From Mytilus californianus (Eukaryota; Mollusca; Bivalvia; Mytilida; Mytilidae), in assembly GCF_021869535.1 (NCBI RefSeq), contig NW_026262659.1, positions 2,232,001 to 2,296,000 of the forward strand: 64,000 nt of DNA, written 5' to 3'. A program made the translations under genes and the position numbers. The notes under the pieces were generated by a model. That model was not told the origin of the DNA. It worked only from the letters and a program-made list of their open reading frames with translations, and searched no databases. Below, piece by piece: positions 10,512 to 21,330 of this stretch; the stretch's first letter is position 1, and every line of letters starts with the position of its first letter.

Positions 10512-12125
10512 CCTGGTGGCCATCTTGAACAGTAAATCGGCAACAAAGTAGCAACACTTGGTCAGCACTTCATAAGGAACATTCATCCCATGTCTGGTTT
10601 CATTCCATTCAATGGTACTCTAAAAGAAGACATTTGTATGTATTTCCCATAGGGTCCTATGTTAAACTAAGCCCCTCCCCCTAGCGGCCATCTTGGATGA
10701 TGGATCGACTGCAAAGTAACAACACTTGGTCAGCAACTCATAAGGAACATTCATGCCATGTTTGGTTCAATTCCATTCAGTGGTTCTCTAAAAGAAGACA
10801 ATTGTATGTATTTCCCATAGGGTCCTATGTTAAACTAAGTCCCCCGCTGTCGGCCATCTTGGATGATGGATCGGCTGCAAAGTAACAACACTTGGTCAAC
10901 ATCTCATAAGGAACATTCATGCCATGTTTGGTTCCATTCCATTTATTGGTTCTCTAAAAGAACACATTTTTATGTATTTCCCAAAGGGTCCTATGTAAAA
11001 CTAAGTCCCCCGCTGGCGGCCATCTTGGATAATGGATCGGCTACAAAGTAACAACACTTCGTCAGCATCTCATAAGGAAGATTCATGCCATGTTTGGTTT
11101 CATTCCATTCAGTGGTTCTCTAAAAGAAGACATTTGTATGTATTTCCCATAGGTCCTTTGTTAAACTAAGTCCCCTGCTGGCGGCCATCTTGGATGATGG
11201 ATCGGCTACAAAGTAACAACACTTGGTCAGAACCTCATAAGGAACATTCAGGCCATGTTTGGTTTCATTCCATTCAGTGGTTCTCTAAAAGAAGACATTT
11301 GTATGTATTTCCCATAGGGTCCTATGTTAAACTAAGTCCCCCGCTGGCGGCCATCTTGGATGATGGACCGACTGCAAAGTAACAACACTTGGTCAGCATC
11401 TCATAAGGAACATTCATGCCATGTTTGGTTCCATTCCATTCAGTGGTTCTCTAAAAGAAGACATTTTTATGTATTTCCCGTAGGGTCCTATGTTAAACTA
11501 AGTCCCCCGCTGGCGGCCATCTTGGATGCTGGATCGGCTACAAAGTAACAACACTTGGTCAGCACCTCATAAGGAACATTCATGCCATGTTTGGTTTCAT
11601 TCCATTCAGTGGTTCTCTAAAAGAAGACATTTGTATGTATTTCCCATAGGGTCCTATGTTAAACTAAGTTCCCTGATGGCGGCCATCTTGGATGATGGAT
11701 CGGCTACAAAGTAACAACACATGGTCAGCACCTCATAAGGAACATTCATGCCATGTTTGGTTTTATTCCATTCAGTGGTTCTCTAAAAGAAGTCATTTGT
11801 ATGCATTTCCCATAGGGTCCTATGTTAAACTAAGTCCCCCGCTGGCGTCCATCTTAGATGATGGATCGGCTACAAAGTAACAACACTTAGTGAGCACCTC
11901 ATAAGGAACATTCATGCCATGTTTGGTTTCATTCCATTCAGTGGTTCTCTAAAAGAAGTCATTTGTATGCATTTCCCATAGGGTCCTATGTTAAACTAAG
12001 TCCCCCGCTGGCGGCCATCTTAGATGATGGATCGGCTACAAAGTAACAACACTTGGTCAGCACCTCATAAGGAACATTCATGCCATGTTTGGTTTCATTC
12101 CATTCAGTGGTTCTCTAGAAGAAGT
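10512..12125 (+). repeat. 166-bp tandem array, about 9.7 copies
   Basis: Unit landmarks are ccatgtttggtttcattcc, cattcagtggttctctaaaa, catagggtcctatgttaaac and gcggccatcttggatgatgg. Identical positions recur every 165-166 bp (for example the ATG at 10697, 10863, 11194, 11360, 11526 and 11692). Each unit yields the same 62-residue frame, which is a periodic artefact. Unit-to-unit identity is high, pointing to recent amplification or gene conversion. Confidence 0.92.
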
Positions 12126-12201
12126 TCAAAATGTAAAAAGTTAACGCCGACGACGGACGACGCCGGACGACGACGGACGACGGACGCCAAGTGATGAGAA
12201 A

Positions 12202-12232
12202 AGCTCACTTGGCCCTTCGGGCCAGGTGAGCT
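12202..12232. repeat. 14-bp stem, 3-base loop hairpin
   Basis: agctcacttggccc, ttc, gggccaggtgagct: the arms pair at 13 of 14 positions plus one G-U. It follows a GACGAC tract and ends the inner module of the composite element. I associate this hairpin with a very common mussel repeat end. Confidence 0.75.
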
Positions 12233-12351
12233 AAAAATTAACCCTGACCACATGAACACCTACAATATATGTACAAACAGACAGCAAAGTGAACACTTCC
12301 TAGGATTCAAACTGTAGGAGGAGTTATGCGGAATAACTATATACCCATAAT

Positions 12352-12411
12352 GGGACGGACAGACGGACGGACGGACGGACGGACGGGCGGAAGGACGGAC
12401 GGACGGACTGA
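12352..12411 (+). repeat. (GGAC)n microsatellite
   Basis: About a dozen ggac units with a few substitutions (gggc, aagg). It is preceded by taatgggacgg and followed by caggggtaaaacaatatgcc, a combination typical of a dispersed mussel repeat. Confidence 0.85.
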
Positions 12412-12426
12412 CAGGGGTAAAACAAT

Positions 12427-12455
12427 ATGCCCCCAACTTTTAGTTGCTGGGGCAT
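12427..12455. repeat. Terminal hairpin atgcccc / ggggcat
   Basis: atgcccccaac and gttgctggggcat can pair around a short loop with a bulge. It probably marks the right end of the composite element whose left end has gatgcccccg. Confidence 0.55.
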
Positions 12456-12460
12456 AAAAA

Positions 12461-12593
12461 CAGTTAGAAGGTCATATCAATGACTGACGAAGAGCACAAA
12501 AAAACAGTTAGATGGTCATATCAATGACTGACGAAGAGCACAAAAAAACAGTTAGAAGGTCATATCAATGACTGACGAAGAGCACAAAAAAAA
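12461..12593 (+). repeat. 44-bp tandem repeat, three copies
   Basis: cagttagaaggtcatatcaa units start at 12461, 12505 and 12549. The copies are almost identical (one g/a-type difference), so the duplication is recent. Confidence 0.9.
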
Positions 12594-12599
12594 AGAAAA

Positions 12600-14490
12600 A
12601 ATCAAAACGTTATTCACAATCGGGCTAAGGCCATCTATGCCTGAGGTTAGAAAAAAACCTTTGTTTGAATAATCTTATCATTTTATGAACAGTTGATTTT
12701 CAGAAAACGAGTTAATAAGATGTTAAAAGTAGGATATTTAAAATGGAACATTGAATGAGGTGTCAATACAGTTAGGAAATAACAATAAAACTGAACCTCT
12801 TAATCTTTAATCGTTTTGTTTTCCTGGATTTCATGTAAATTAAGCTTAACTTTAAATGAAAATAACATTTTATAAATTTTAAGCAACTGAAGTGCTTTTC
12901 TGTATTACCTTCATCGGGAAAGCTCACGCCCAACATTTGAAAGACAGGAAGTTTTAAAAAGAGCTATTTAACCAAAATTGACCAAACTATCGTAAAAGAG
13001 AGGAGAAAGATACCAAAGGGACATTCAAACTCACTGACATCGCAATTGCAAAAAACGAAAAAGTAAAAAGGCCATGAGAATGGTCCTAAGTCAAATTTTA
13101 ACATTTTAGAATGATACCTTTTTTGAAGCATTGACATACATCTAAGGAAAGATTAAACCAAAACATCTTCAGTGTCCGACTTGAATTTTCATTCATGTAA
13201 ATTATTCCAATATTAAGTAATTTTGATTTGCAAATGTTTATTTCAAAGCAATTGTTGAAAGCTATCTTTTCAAATATTAAAACGTGGTTAAAATGTCTCT
13301 TACTTTTATAGATCTAATCAACAGTTCAGTAATATTTTGTGAACAGTTATCTAATAGGCAATAATCCTTCATCTCCTTTGTATATCGTTAATGTCAATTG
13401 TTCTTCATTCTGGATAGCAAAGACTGATCGTCATCCTTAAAAGGGATAAGAAATCTTTTTGAGCCAGTCAGATATCTCATAAGATTTGTTTTAAAAATTT
13501 GTTTTCACAGCATGTACAAACTGCAAGTCATTCAAAACAGCTATATAGACTCAGGCTAAGTGGCTTTGTCCCCAAAACAGCAAACAAACTATGGATTTAA
13601 TAAACAGATATGTAGAAGTACTACTTGAAATGGTTATGTCTTAAAGACATAATTGATGCCCCTGCAAGTTATTATTTGTTCCATTTTCATATAAGGAGAG
13701 TCTATTACTGATATTCTTTTTAAACTTCATAACTGAAGTTATGCAAAGCAACAGGAGGTAAAACATGTAAATGTTAATACTACAATAAATATAAAAGTTT
13801 AATCACCTGATCTGTATGATTGACAAACCATGTCTCCAGATAGAGTGTTTACGCTTGAAAGAAAGCTACAGAACCAATGATCATTACTTGTTACATCTGT
13901 TTCAAATTGTGATAGATCCCATCATTGCTTGGTTGACCATTACTGGAAATGTATTTAATGAAGAGGGATATGGCTAATATGGTGAATTCTTTTTTATTAA
14001 TAATAAATCACAAATAGCTACTTATTAGATTTTTACTTATCATCAGTGAAATGAAGAGTGCCACTAATAAAGTAGAAAAGGCTTTTCTTTGATTTTTTTG
14101 GGATGGGTGCTTGATCAGTCTTAAGTTTTCTGTTGAACATATTTGGCTGCTCCCTTCATAGTACTTTTTTACTCTGCCTTTCGTAGGATGAATATTCATT
14201 TTCTGCAGCTATATGTATTTCATGTCACTTAAGGTTACCTTTTAAACCATGAAGAATCTTCTGAACTTGTTTTTGCACCACATTGTTTAAAGTCGTTTCT
14301 ATAACAACAGGATTATTCTTTCCACCCGTTCTAACCAATACCTGTTTTCAAATCAAACAAAACATTAAATTGATTATATAATTTTCTATTTTAAACACGA
14401 AAACACATCTTGTCCCTTAAGCTCTTATCTAAATAAATCATAACAAAATGTCCTCCATTAAATTTTAACTGTATGAAAAAAAAGTTCCTG
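12600..14490. other. No gene seen; family A fragment inside
   Basis: A/T-rich sequence. At 12990-13085 a partial family A repeat (gagaaagataccaaagggac) is visible, and at 13630-13660 a fragment with gacataattgatgcccctgc resembling the composite element's left end. A minus-strand frame at 14008-14199 has no recognisable features. Confidence 0.5.
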
Positions 14491-14495
14491 TGGTC

Positions 14496-14575
14496 CTCTC
14501 GGGACAATCATGCTTCCTCCACCAATAAAAACTGGCCGCCACGAAATGGCCAATGGAGCTGAAAGTGGCGTTAAG
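14496..14575 (+). mobile_element. 3' fragment of a tRNA-derived SINE
   Basis: Contains ttcctccaccaataaaaact, ggccgccacgaaatggcc and gctgaaagtggcgttaa, the conserved 3' body seen in the fuller copies at 24268-24501 and 42867-43132. The tRNA-like head and the (AATC)n tail are missing. Confidence 0.7.
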
Positions 14576-14830
14576 CATCGAAAATCTTACGATCAATCAT
14601 CGAAACTACAAATATCACATCATTATCAATAGCAGTTTCAGGGCTTCAAGGGGAGAGGCAGTGGGCAGGAAGGGGGCAGAAGTTTTTTTAGCCATGGAAC
14701 TTTTTCTGGATATGGCTGTTGAAGTCCAACAACAGGCATTTACTAATTTTTGTACTTTTTTTATTCCTTTGACATACATTTTTTTTATACAGTTACACTT
14801 TTATTAAAGTAAAGTCAATAATAAGAATTA

Positions 14831-15283
14831 GAAACTCTTAAGAGCCTGTGTCGCTCACCTAGGTCTATCTGCATCTTCAACAATGGACTTTGTGGAGAGG
14901 AATAGAATTTATGACAAAATCTCTTTTTGTTGATCTTGTATTGCTGATAATTTTGTTCGGTTGACAGTTTCTTTCTATCAACTTTAGTTTTTGCCGAAAA
15001 CACAAAACAAGGGTAAACAAATCTTCGTTTATGGTTAATCATCCTATAAGAGCCTACTAATATTCGGCTAAATTTTATTTATTTTTAGATCTTGTCTTGC
15101 TGATCATTTTTGCTTTTTAAAGTGTCTATCTATCTATATAATTTTCAAGATCATCGGCAAAAACCAACAAAATTGGTAAAAATTGTCATTAGAGATCAAT
15201 TACTCCAATAAGGAGTCGACTGATGATTTCGGCCATGTTGACTTATTTGTAAATCTTGTTGATCATTTTTGTTATTTAAAGTG

Positions 15284-15344
<61 letters not shown>

Positions 15345-15420
15345 AATAGTTTTCATGATAATAAGCAAAAACACTAAAATGAGTAAAATCACCATTAGAG
15401 AGTAATAAATCCAATGTCAG
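14831..15420 (+). repeat. Diverged copy of the 165-175 bp repeat family
   Basis: Opens with ctcttaagagcctgtgtcgc then tcacct (the same start as the inner module at 10373) and continues with two units bearing gatcttgtcttgctgatcat, aagtgtctatctat, ggagtcgactgatgatttcg. This links the gagcctgtgtcgctcacct start to the 165-bp body, suggesting one family of elements with variable tandem interiors. Confidence 0.6.
15285..15345 (+). repeat. (CTAT)n microsatellite
   Basis: About fifteen uninterrupted ctat units expanded from the ctatctat already present in the surrounding repeat unit. The LSIY-rich peptide frame is an artefact. Confidence 0.95.
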
Positions 15421-15589
15421 CATACAGTGACAAATTATTCTATTTACGCCTCCACCATTCTATATTTATGTAGCCACATAAAACATCGGTAAAATAACAT
15501 TTCAAACTCCACATTTATCCTCGTTAAAAATGTTTAGTTTGAGGGTTTACAGTGGACCTAAATACCACAATATGCGTGAAAAATTAAAA

Positions 15590-16010
15590 ACAAATAGCAT
15601 AAAATGAATTTTTGAAGGGACTGCTGCGACCCTTCATCCCCTAAATACAGAGATGACTTATTATTCATTTGAAGGCTTATTGATAGAGGAACAAAAGATA
15701 TATAGTCAATATTATATAGTGATAATGCATTAATGAGCATTTGGTAGGAATAAAACATGTTAGAAAAGATTTTTACTCAGCAATGGTACCATGGAAAATT
15801 GACCCTCCCTCCTATAGACCTCAGATTTTCAAATTGTCATAGCTATTTAAACTACTTTTTATAGTAATAATGCTTTAATAAGTATTTGGTATAAATAAAA
15901 CATGTTAGAAAAGATGTTGAAACATTTTTACTTAGCCATGGTATTTTGAACCTCCTACCATGGAAAAATTGAACCCCCTCCCATAGACCTAATATTATCA
16001 AATTGACATA
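15590..16010 (+). repeat. Tandem repeat hosting the CACTA-like insertion
   Basis: Units share agtaataatgctttaataag, aaaacatgttagaaaagat, ccatggaaaa(a)ttga and catagacct. One copy reads aaattgtcatagctatttaa at 15830-15850. The next is split after aaattgacata at 16010 by the transposon and resumes as gctatttaag at 18032. Confidence 0.75.
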
Positions 16011-18028
16011 CATTACAAACCAGTAAAAGTCTGAAATGGCCTATAGCTGTACTTGACTGTACTGATTTTTACTCCACCAGTCTGAATTGGTCTGAAATTT
16101 AATTGATAATACTCGACTGTAGTCTGAAACATACTTAAATGTCTGAACTTGTACTCGACCTTTACTCGACCAGTACTTAACCATTTTATACGCGTCTGAA
16201 CCATGCTCGACCTAGTCTGAACCATACTCGACCTAGTCTGAACCATATTAGACATAGTCTGAACCATACTCGACCAAGTCTTAACCAACCTAGACCTATT
16301 TTTTGTATATACTATTGTATTTCGTCAATTTAGGAACTGTTTTTAACAACAGCTATTTCCCCTGGCTAGAAATTTGAACAACAATTTGAAATTAAAAATG
16401 TATTCAAAATCGCATTGAAACCAAAAGTTCACAATAAACATAATATAACTTCAACACCATATTCATCAACATTTACTCATATATATATATATATCACCTT
16501 TAAAATAAAAATAAAACAAGCTGATCAAATAATCTCAAAACTGAATTGTGACTAATATTTTCAATGTTATTCAAATTTTTTTGAATGTTTCAGACATATT
16601 TTATGCTTACTGGACAATTTTCACCATTAACTTAATCCTAGTAGAGATTTATGGTGTCAGTTGAGTTTAGTGAATAATGCAGTGAACATTTTTTTTTATT
16701 AAAATACATATAAAATAGTATATAAAGCAACTTATTAAATTTAAAAAATGACACATTTGATTTGTTAAACCAAGAATTAAATATAATCATGATAATAAAA
16801 CTTCCATAGCAATTCTTGATAACCTTTTAAAAAAAGAAATGTGTTCCAAAGTTACAGTAAAAATGTATTTCAATTAAATTTAAATAATTTTTGTCAAAAT
16901 TAAAGACATGGTATACAAGAAGCACTTTAATAAGGTTTAATTACCTCAGAACATGTGTGTTTTACAGGTAAAAAGAAAGCCCTATTTTTCAAACTCATGT
17001 ATTACTTGTCTAGTGAATTCAAAAGGCCTTGCGATTTAGGTTTAACAGGATGTTGCAATTTTGAATGAATGTTATTTAGAATTTAATAATCTCTGACAAG
17101 GAGTGATCTTTTTAATGAGTTTGCCTTAAGCAGGAGGTATTACTTTATACTCCACCACTAATCAGAAGAAAAAATTTATTCATTTCTTTAATTTTTTATC
17201 CCTTTTTGATATATATTATATATAATATATCACAAATTATAATAATAGATATATTTCTAATATAAGGTTAAACAATTTCAGTGATTTTGTTGGCTGTTGT
17301 TACCTCATTAAAAAAATAATTATATAACAATTTTATGTAACTATGAAACCTATGTAGTTTTTATTTAGGAATTTAGGAAAATTATGTTTAAAAAAGAAAA
17401 TAAAAAACACATGCCAAACAAGAAGCACCTTTATAAGGTTTATACCCTCAGTATAGGTGTGGTTTTTAGGTAAAAGAAAATCTTTTTTTAACAAAACTCT
17501 AAAACTTTAGAATTGATATAATTAAATTATTAAATAAGAAAAATTAAATCTATAAGATAATTTGATTTAACTATCTCTATTTGATAAATCTGAGAATCAT
17601 GTAAGGATGTAAAAATCTGTTTTTATATAAATGTATATCTATCTTTTATTGTGGCTGTTGTCGTGTCAGTTAAAAAGAAATTTATTTTAACAGTTAAAAT
17701 TAAAAAAAGTAGAGATTATTTGGTCAAAGATGGTTCAGACTGGTCGAGTATTGTTCAGACCTTTGGTCGAGTATGGTTTAGACTGAAAAAATAGGTCGAG
17801 TAAAGGTCGAAAATAGGTTAATACTGTTTAGACGGGTCGAGCAATAGTTCAGACTATTTTCAATGGCAAAGATAAAAGGGTCAAGTACAAATCAGTACAG
17901 TCGAGTATGGTTAAGACTGGGGTCGAGTAATGTCGAGTAAAATTTTGACCAATTCAGACTGGTCGAGTAAAAATCAGTTCAGTCAAGTACAGATATAGGC
18001 CATTTCAGACTTTTACTGGTTTGTAGTG
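16011..18028. mobile_element. Non-autonomous CACTA-like DNA transposon (2,018 bp)
   Basis: Long inverted repeats of about 300 bp (16011-16305 and 17722-18028) face each other. The outermost right end reads, on the minus strand, CACTACAAACCAGTAAAAG; the left end is CATTACAAACCAGTAAAAG. The flanks carry a 3-bp duplication ATA (16008-16010 and 18029-18031). CACTA/EnSpm elements are known for CACT(A/G) ends, 3-bp target duplications and arrays of short subterminal motifs; here tactcgacc and gtctgaac are each repeated at least six times per arm, often in the orientation expected for transposase-binding arrays. The interior has no transposase frame, so the copy is non-autonomous. It could also be a long-TIR foldback element of another superfamily. 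Confidence 0.75.
16906..17483 (+). repeat. Internal direct repeat of about 75 bp in the CACTA-like element
   Basis: Segments at 16906-16984 and 17408-17483 share acaagaagcac, ttataaggtt, acctcag and ttttaggtaaaagaaa. They lie about 500 bp apart in the element's interior and are otherwise unexplained. Confidence 0.55.
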
Positions 18029-19004
18029 ATAGCTATTTAAGCTATGATATATAATAATGATGTATTAATAAGTACCTAGGCAATATTTGTATCCACACTA
18101 GGTAGACATGAAAGGTTGTGGATTCAGGTCTGTCCGGCCGAAAGACTCAGGTTGGTATCTCACGGATGGCCTGTACCATAAGTCCAAAAATGGAATTTGA
18201 CTTTCCTACCCTCCACCCAACCCAAGAGTTTGTCAAAAATACCATACGAACGTCCTTTTTTTATTCACTCTAACTTAGATTTATAAAAATTCCTTACAGC
18301 AAAACTTTTATCCATCCTATGAGCAAATGAAGGCCTACACAGGATTTCATCATTTTTCGGTTGTTAAACACATTGGGGAAACTAGAAATTCACGGGAAAT
18401 TAGTCTTTTTTATGGCATTATGTCGCCTTAAAACATAATTGTAAATTGGAATTACGGGGGAACAGATTAAGTATTAAAAAACTAGAAAATTCAATATAAA
18501 AATTAATATACTATAGAATCCAAAATCGTTAACTTTCTATTCCCTGTGTTATCCATATACAGAGTAATCATTTTTCGGTTTTCGTTTCTTTCCAGGATTT
18601 TTCCTAAACTTAAGGTAGCATACGATTTCCAGCAAATATGAATGTTATTACCATTGATTACTATAAAAAATAATGCAATACTATCATAATATTTATGGAC
18701 TTCTTTCATATTCACAGGTAACTCATGATCGTTTACTATTTTCCTTACTACGAGTAGAGTAGCGTGCGGAGTTAGAAGTAGCCACCGAAGAGCAACGGAA
18801 TTTATCGACCTTTATCATTCGGGTTACTATCGATAGCTCTCGGTAAATAAGCTCAAGGTTTTACTTGTGTATACAAATATGGTCATCAATTGACCTGTCC
18901 AGTGCGACAGTAAAACTCATTCTAAAGAGGTTGTGAAATGTATTAATACACAGTCACGTTGGGACGGAATAAGGACGTTAAATCCGACGCCGACGCCTTG
19001 TAAA
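18029..19004. other. No gene seen
   Basis: The first 60 bases are the remainder of the tandem repeat split by the CACTA-like element. The rest is A/T-rich without a convincing frame or element. Confidence 0.5.
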
Positions 19005-19165
19005 ACGAGAGAGAAGATACTAAGGAGGAAATCAAAGATTATTAGTTAAAAACAAACAACACCATATCCAACAAAACAAAAAATAACAAAACATTGCACA
19101 GAAAATTGAAGATTGAACCACAGGAACCCCACCAAAAACGGGGTGAACTCAGGTGACCCGGAAGA
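19005..19165 (+). repeat. Dispersed mussel repeat, family A copy
   Basis: Contains gagagaagatactaaggagg, aaaattgaagattgaacc, accccaccaaaaacggggtg and aggtgacccggaag, matching the copy at 6935-7200 with substitutions. Confidence 0.65.
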
Positions 19166-19456
19166 ATAATTTTGATTGATTGTTGTTTGCCTATCGTCCA
19201 GTGGCAAATATGTCATGCAAGTTCTGGGAGATGAAAGGATAAACAGTTCCTGCTCAACATGTGACACCTGTCGTGTTGCTCATATAGTATATGGCAAAGT
19301 TTCTGCCCTTATCCATCATACCTTATTCTTCAAGTTTAAGTTTGAATTTCTTTCCCTTTATTCCTGGCATTCCATCTTGCAGAATTTATTTTTACCTGTC
19401 CTCGTCCTGAATGAAATATTTACCATTGGACGTTAAGCAAGTATCAGTCAATCAAT
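19166..19456. repeat. Inverted pair of a SINE-tail-like sequence
   Basis: The left arm begins attgattgttgtttgcctat, then cgtccagtggcaaatatg. The right arm, 19395-19456, is its approximate reverse complement (aatgaaatatttaccattgg, acgttaagcaag, caatcaatat). The same motif appears alone at 39615-39665 (plus) and 46655-46705 (minus), so this is a dispersed family. Confidence 0.55.
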
Positions 19457-20226
19457 ATATAAATAACTATAGTGGATTGCAACGGATTTTCTTTTCACCC
19501 TGTTAAAATACCAATCTATTCAATTAATTGATAAATTCTATGAAATGTATGTTCTGTTAGCCAAGTAAATAAAATATGTCTTATATAAAGTAATATGAAG
19601 TAAAAGTATGTTATACTGACCTACAATACCAAAGAATTCAATTTAAAAACAATGATTTCATCCTCGCTATTTAGTATTAACTCAGTTGTCTTACCTGCCA
19701 CGACGTCTTTATTTATACACACCGATGGAAGGTGGTTACTGTGCAGTATTTCAATAGATTGCAAAACATTATGTAATGAAATACATTTTCCATAAATTTT
19801 CTTTTTAAACAACGATTATACACAAAAACATTTAATGGTTTAAACCACAAATAGGATGCAAGGTGTTATGACAAATTCCCCGTTTACGTCCGTGGTAGTT
19901 GCGAAAACATTCCTTGGAAATCAACCGTATCATTATAATGTACTTTTGGTTATTCCTTATAATAAAGTGACAATTAAAAAGCTATTAATCTAGAATGTTA
20001 TATTTATAAAGACGGACGGTCGAGCTGATAATTTTTTTTTCGGAGATTCACATAAATCATAAATAAAACATTAACAAATTCAAAAGATTAAAAAAAGGTT
20101 AAAATGTCTCATGGTAATAGTCATACCAACATTAATGATAAACAGACGATTTTTGATCATTTTTGTATTCTTATTTTCGTTTGTTTATTCTTGTTTTCCT
20201 TCCTTTATGGTGATGTTCCGTTGGCT
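19457..20226. other. No gene seen
   Basis: A/T-rich sequence with no recognisable frame, RNA gene or element. Confidence 0.5.
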
Positions 20227-20470
20227 CCTTCTGATGGAGCTTACATTAAAATTTAAGATATGGCATATATGGTGGCATATAGATGGAATGCCTTGCAGAT
20301 CGGCTTTATCTGTCCTTTTGATGGAGCTTACATTAAATTTTATATATGGTGGCATGTAGATGGAATACCATGCAGATCGGCTATTTCTGTTCTTCTGATG
20401 GGGCTCCCGTTAAATTTTTACAGATGGTTGCATGTAGATGGCAAACCTTGCAGATCGGCTATATCTGTCA
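20227..20470 (+). repeat. Tandem repeat, three copies, about 87 and 77 bp
   Basis: gatggagcttacatta starts at 20233 and 20320, with gatggggctcccgtta at 20397. Each copy ends in a segment like ttgcagatcggctatatctg. The overlapping plus-strand peptide frames (GAYIKFYIWWHVDG-like) derive from it. Confidence 0.8.
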
Positions 20471-20582
20471 ATCGTAAAAATGAAAACAACAGTTTATAAA
20501 TTTCATGCGTCCGATGCGCTTTTCTGGACTTTCCATGCCAAGATGATTTGAATGATATACATCATTTGTACATGGTAATTCC

Positions 20583-21330
20583 CTAGAAATCACTCCCACT
20601 CCCACTCCCTGTTATTTGAGAGTGTTCTAATATCTTGTAATTTTTTATCATTTGTTGTTGTTGGGCGTGTGGATGGCGAACATGCTTTGAGTTCCACGGT
20701 CTTAATGGTGCATGGTGGCTGGTACATTGGATTCTTTGGTGGTGAGTAATACATATGTGGTTAGTGCCACTTCTGCGCTCAAGCACAGTCTTAAAAAGGA
20801 GACTGTTCGGTATGAGAGATATTGTAAATAGGCGTGTGTTCGTCTCTTGCCTCGTTTTCACGCGAGTCGAATTCTGGATCAGAAAATGCATTTGTACATG
20901 TGTCATTTGTGGAGTTATCAAATGTGTGCTGGTCTGCTGATTGTTTACTATTCCCTTTTTGTTCTTTCTGGTTTTCGTTTGTTTGCGACCATTCTCTATT
21001 TTGAAATCAATAAATTCATCAGACAAATTTATAATTTTATTGCCCTGTTCAAGTAGTTCGAAGATGATTCATGATTATGATGTTAAACTTCTGCTGTTGA
21101 ATTAATAAAGAATGTTCAAGGTCCTTTTTATCTTGTTCTAATTTAAAAGTGAGTGCTCTGTTAGTGGCCAGTTCCTTTTTCATTAATTTGATTTCGGCAA
21201 ATGAATGTTTCTTTGGTTTTGAACTGTTTATCTTTTTGACCTAGTTGTCACTTTTTGTGTTTAATTTCCTCTTCTAGAATATTATTACAGACAGGAATTG
21301 GTGTGACATTGTTGGTTACTGTTTTCGAAC
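20583..21330 (-). pseudogene. Decayed minus-strand coding relic, coiled-coil-like
   Basis: Read from about 21330 downward, the minus strand gives pieces of plausible protein separated by a stop and frame changes: a piece with CNNILEEEIKHKK, then a helix-forming stretch AEIKLMKKELATNRALTFKL continuing to LLIQQQKF, then after a shift NKIINLSDEFIDFKIENG, followed by a 147-residue low-complexity frame ending GSGSGSDF. The charge pattern and continuity across frames look like an eroded gene or transposable-element protein. I do not recognise the family. It could be chance A/T-rich open sequence, but the Leu/Glu/Lys heptad-like segment argues against that. Confidence 0.35.

Larger units (their letters stand above)
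10022..12457 (+). mobile_element. Composite tandem-repeat-bearing element
   Basis: The left border contains gatgcccccgcac (about 10034) and the right border ends in the hairpin atgcccccaac...ttgctggggcat. Between them sits an inner module that starts with gctcccaagagcctgtgtcg then ctcacctg near 10373 and ends with the opposite sequence caggtgagct near 12223. The interior is mostly a 166-bp tandem array followed by GAC and GGAC microsatellites. Bivalve genomes are known to carry non-autonomous elements with internal tandem repeats (tandem-repeat MITEs and the Helitron-like pearl elements). This one fits that architecture, but I cannot assign a superfamily. It holds no protein gene. Confidence 0.5.

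Noticed and set aside
10697-11880. Six nearly identical 62-residue frames in a row, like a multigene peptide cluster
   Set aside because: They are the same frame of a 166-bp tandem repeat, recurring at 165-166 bp spacing, with no signal peptide, splice sites or upstream promoter. The family recurs in non-coding contexts.
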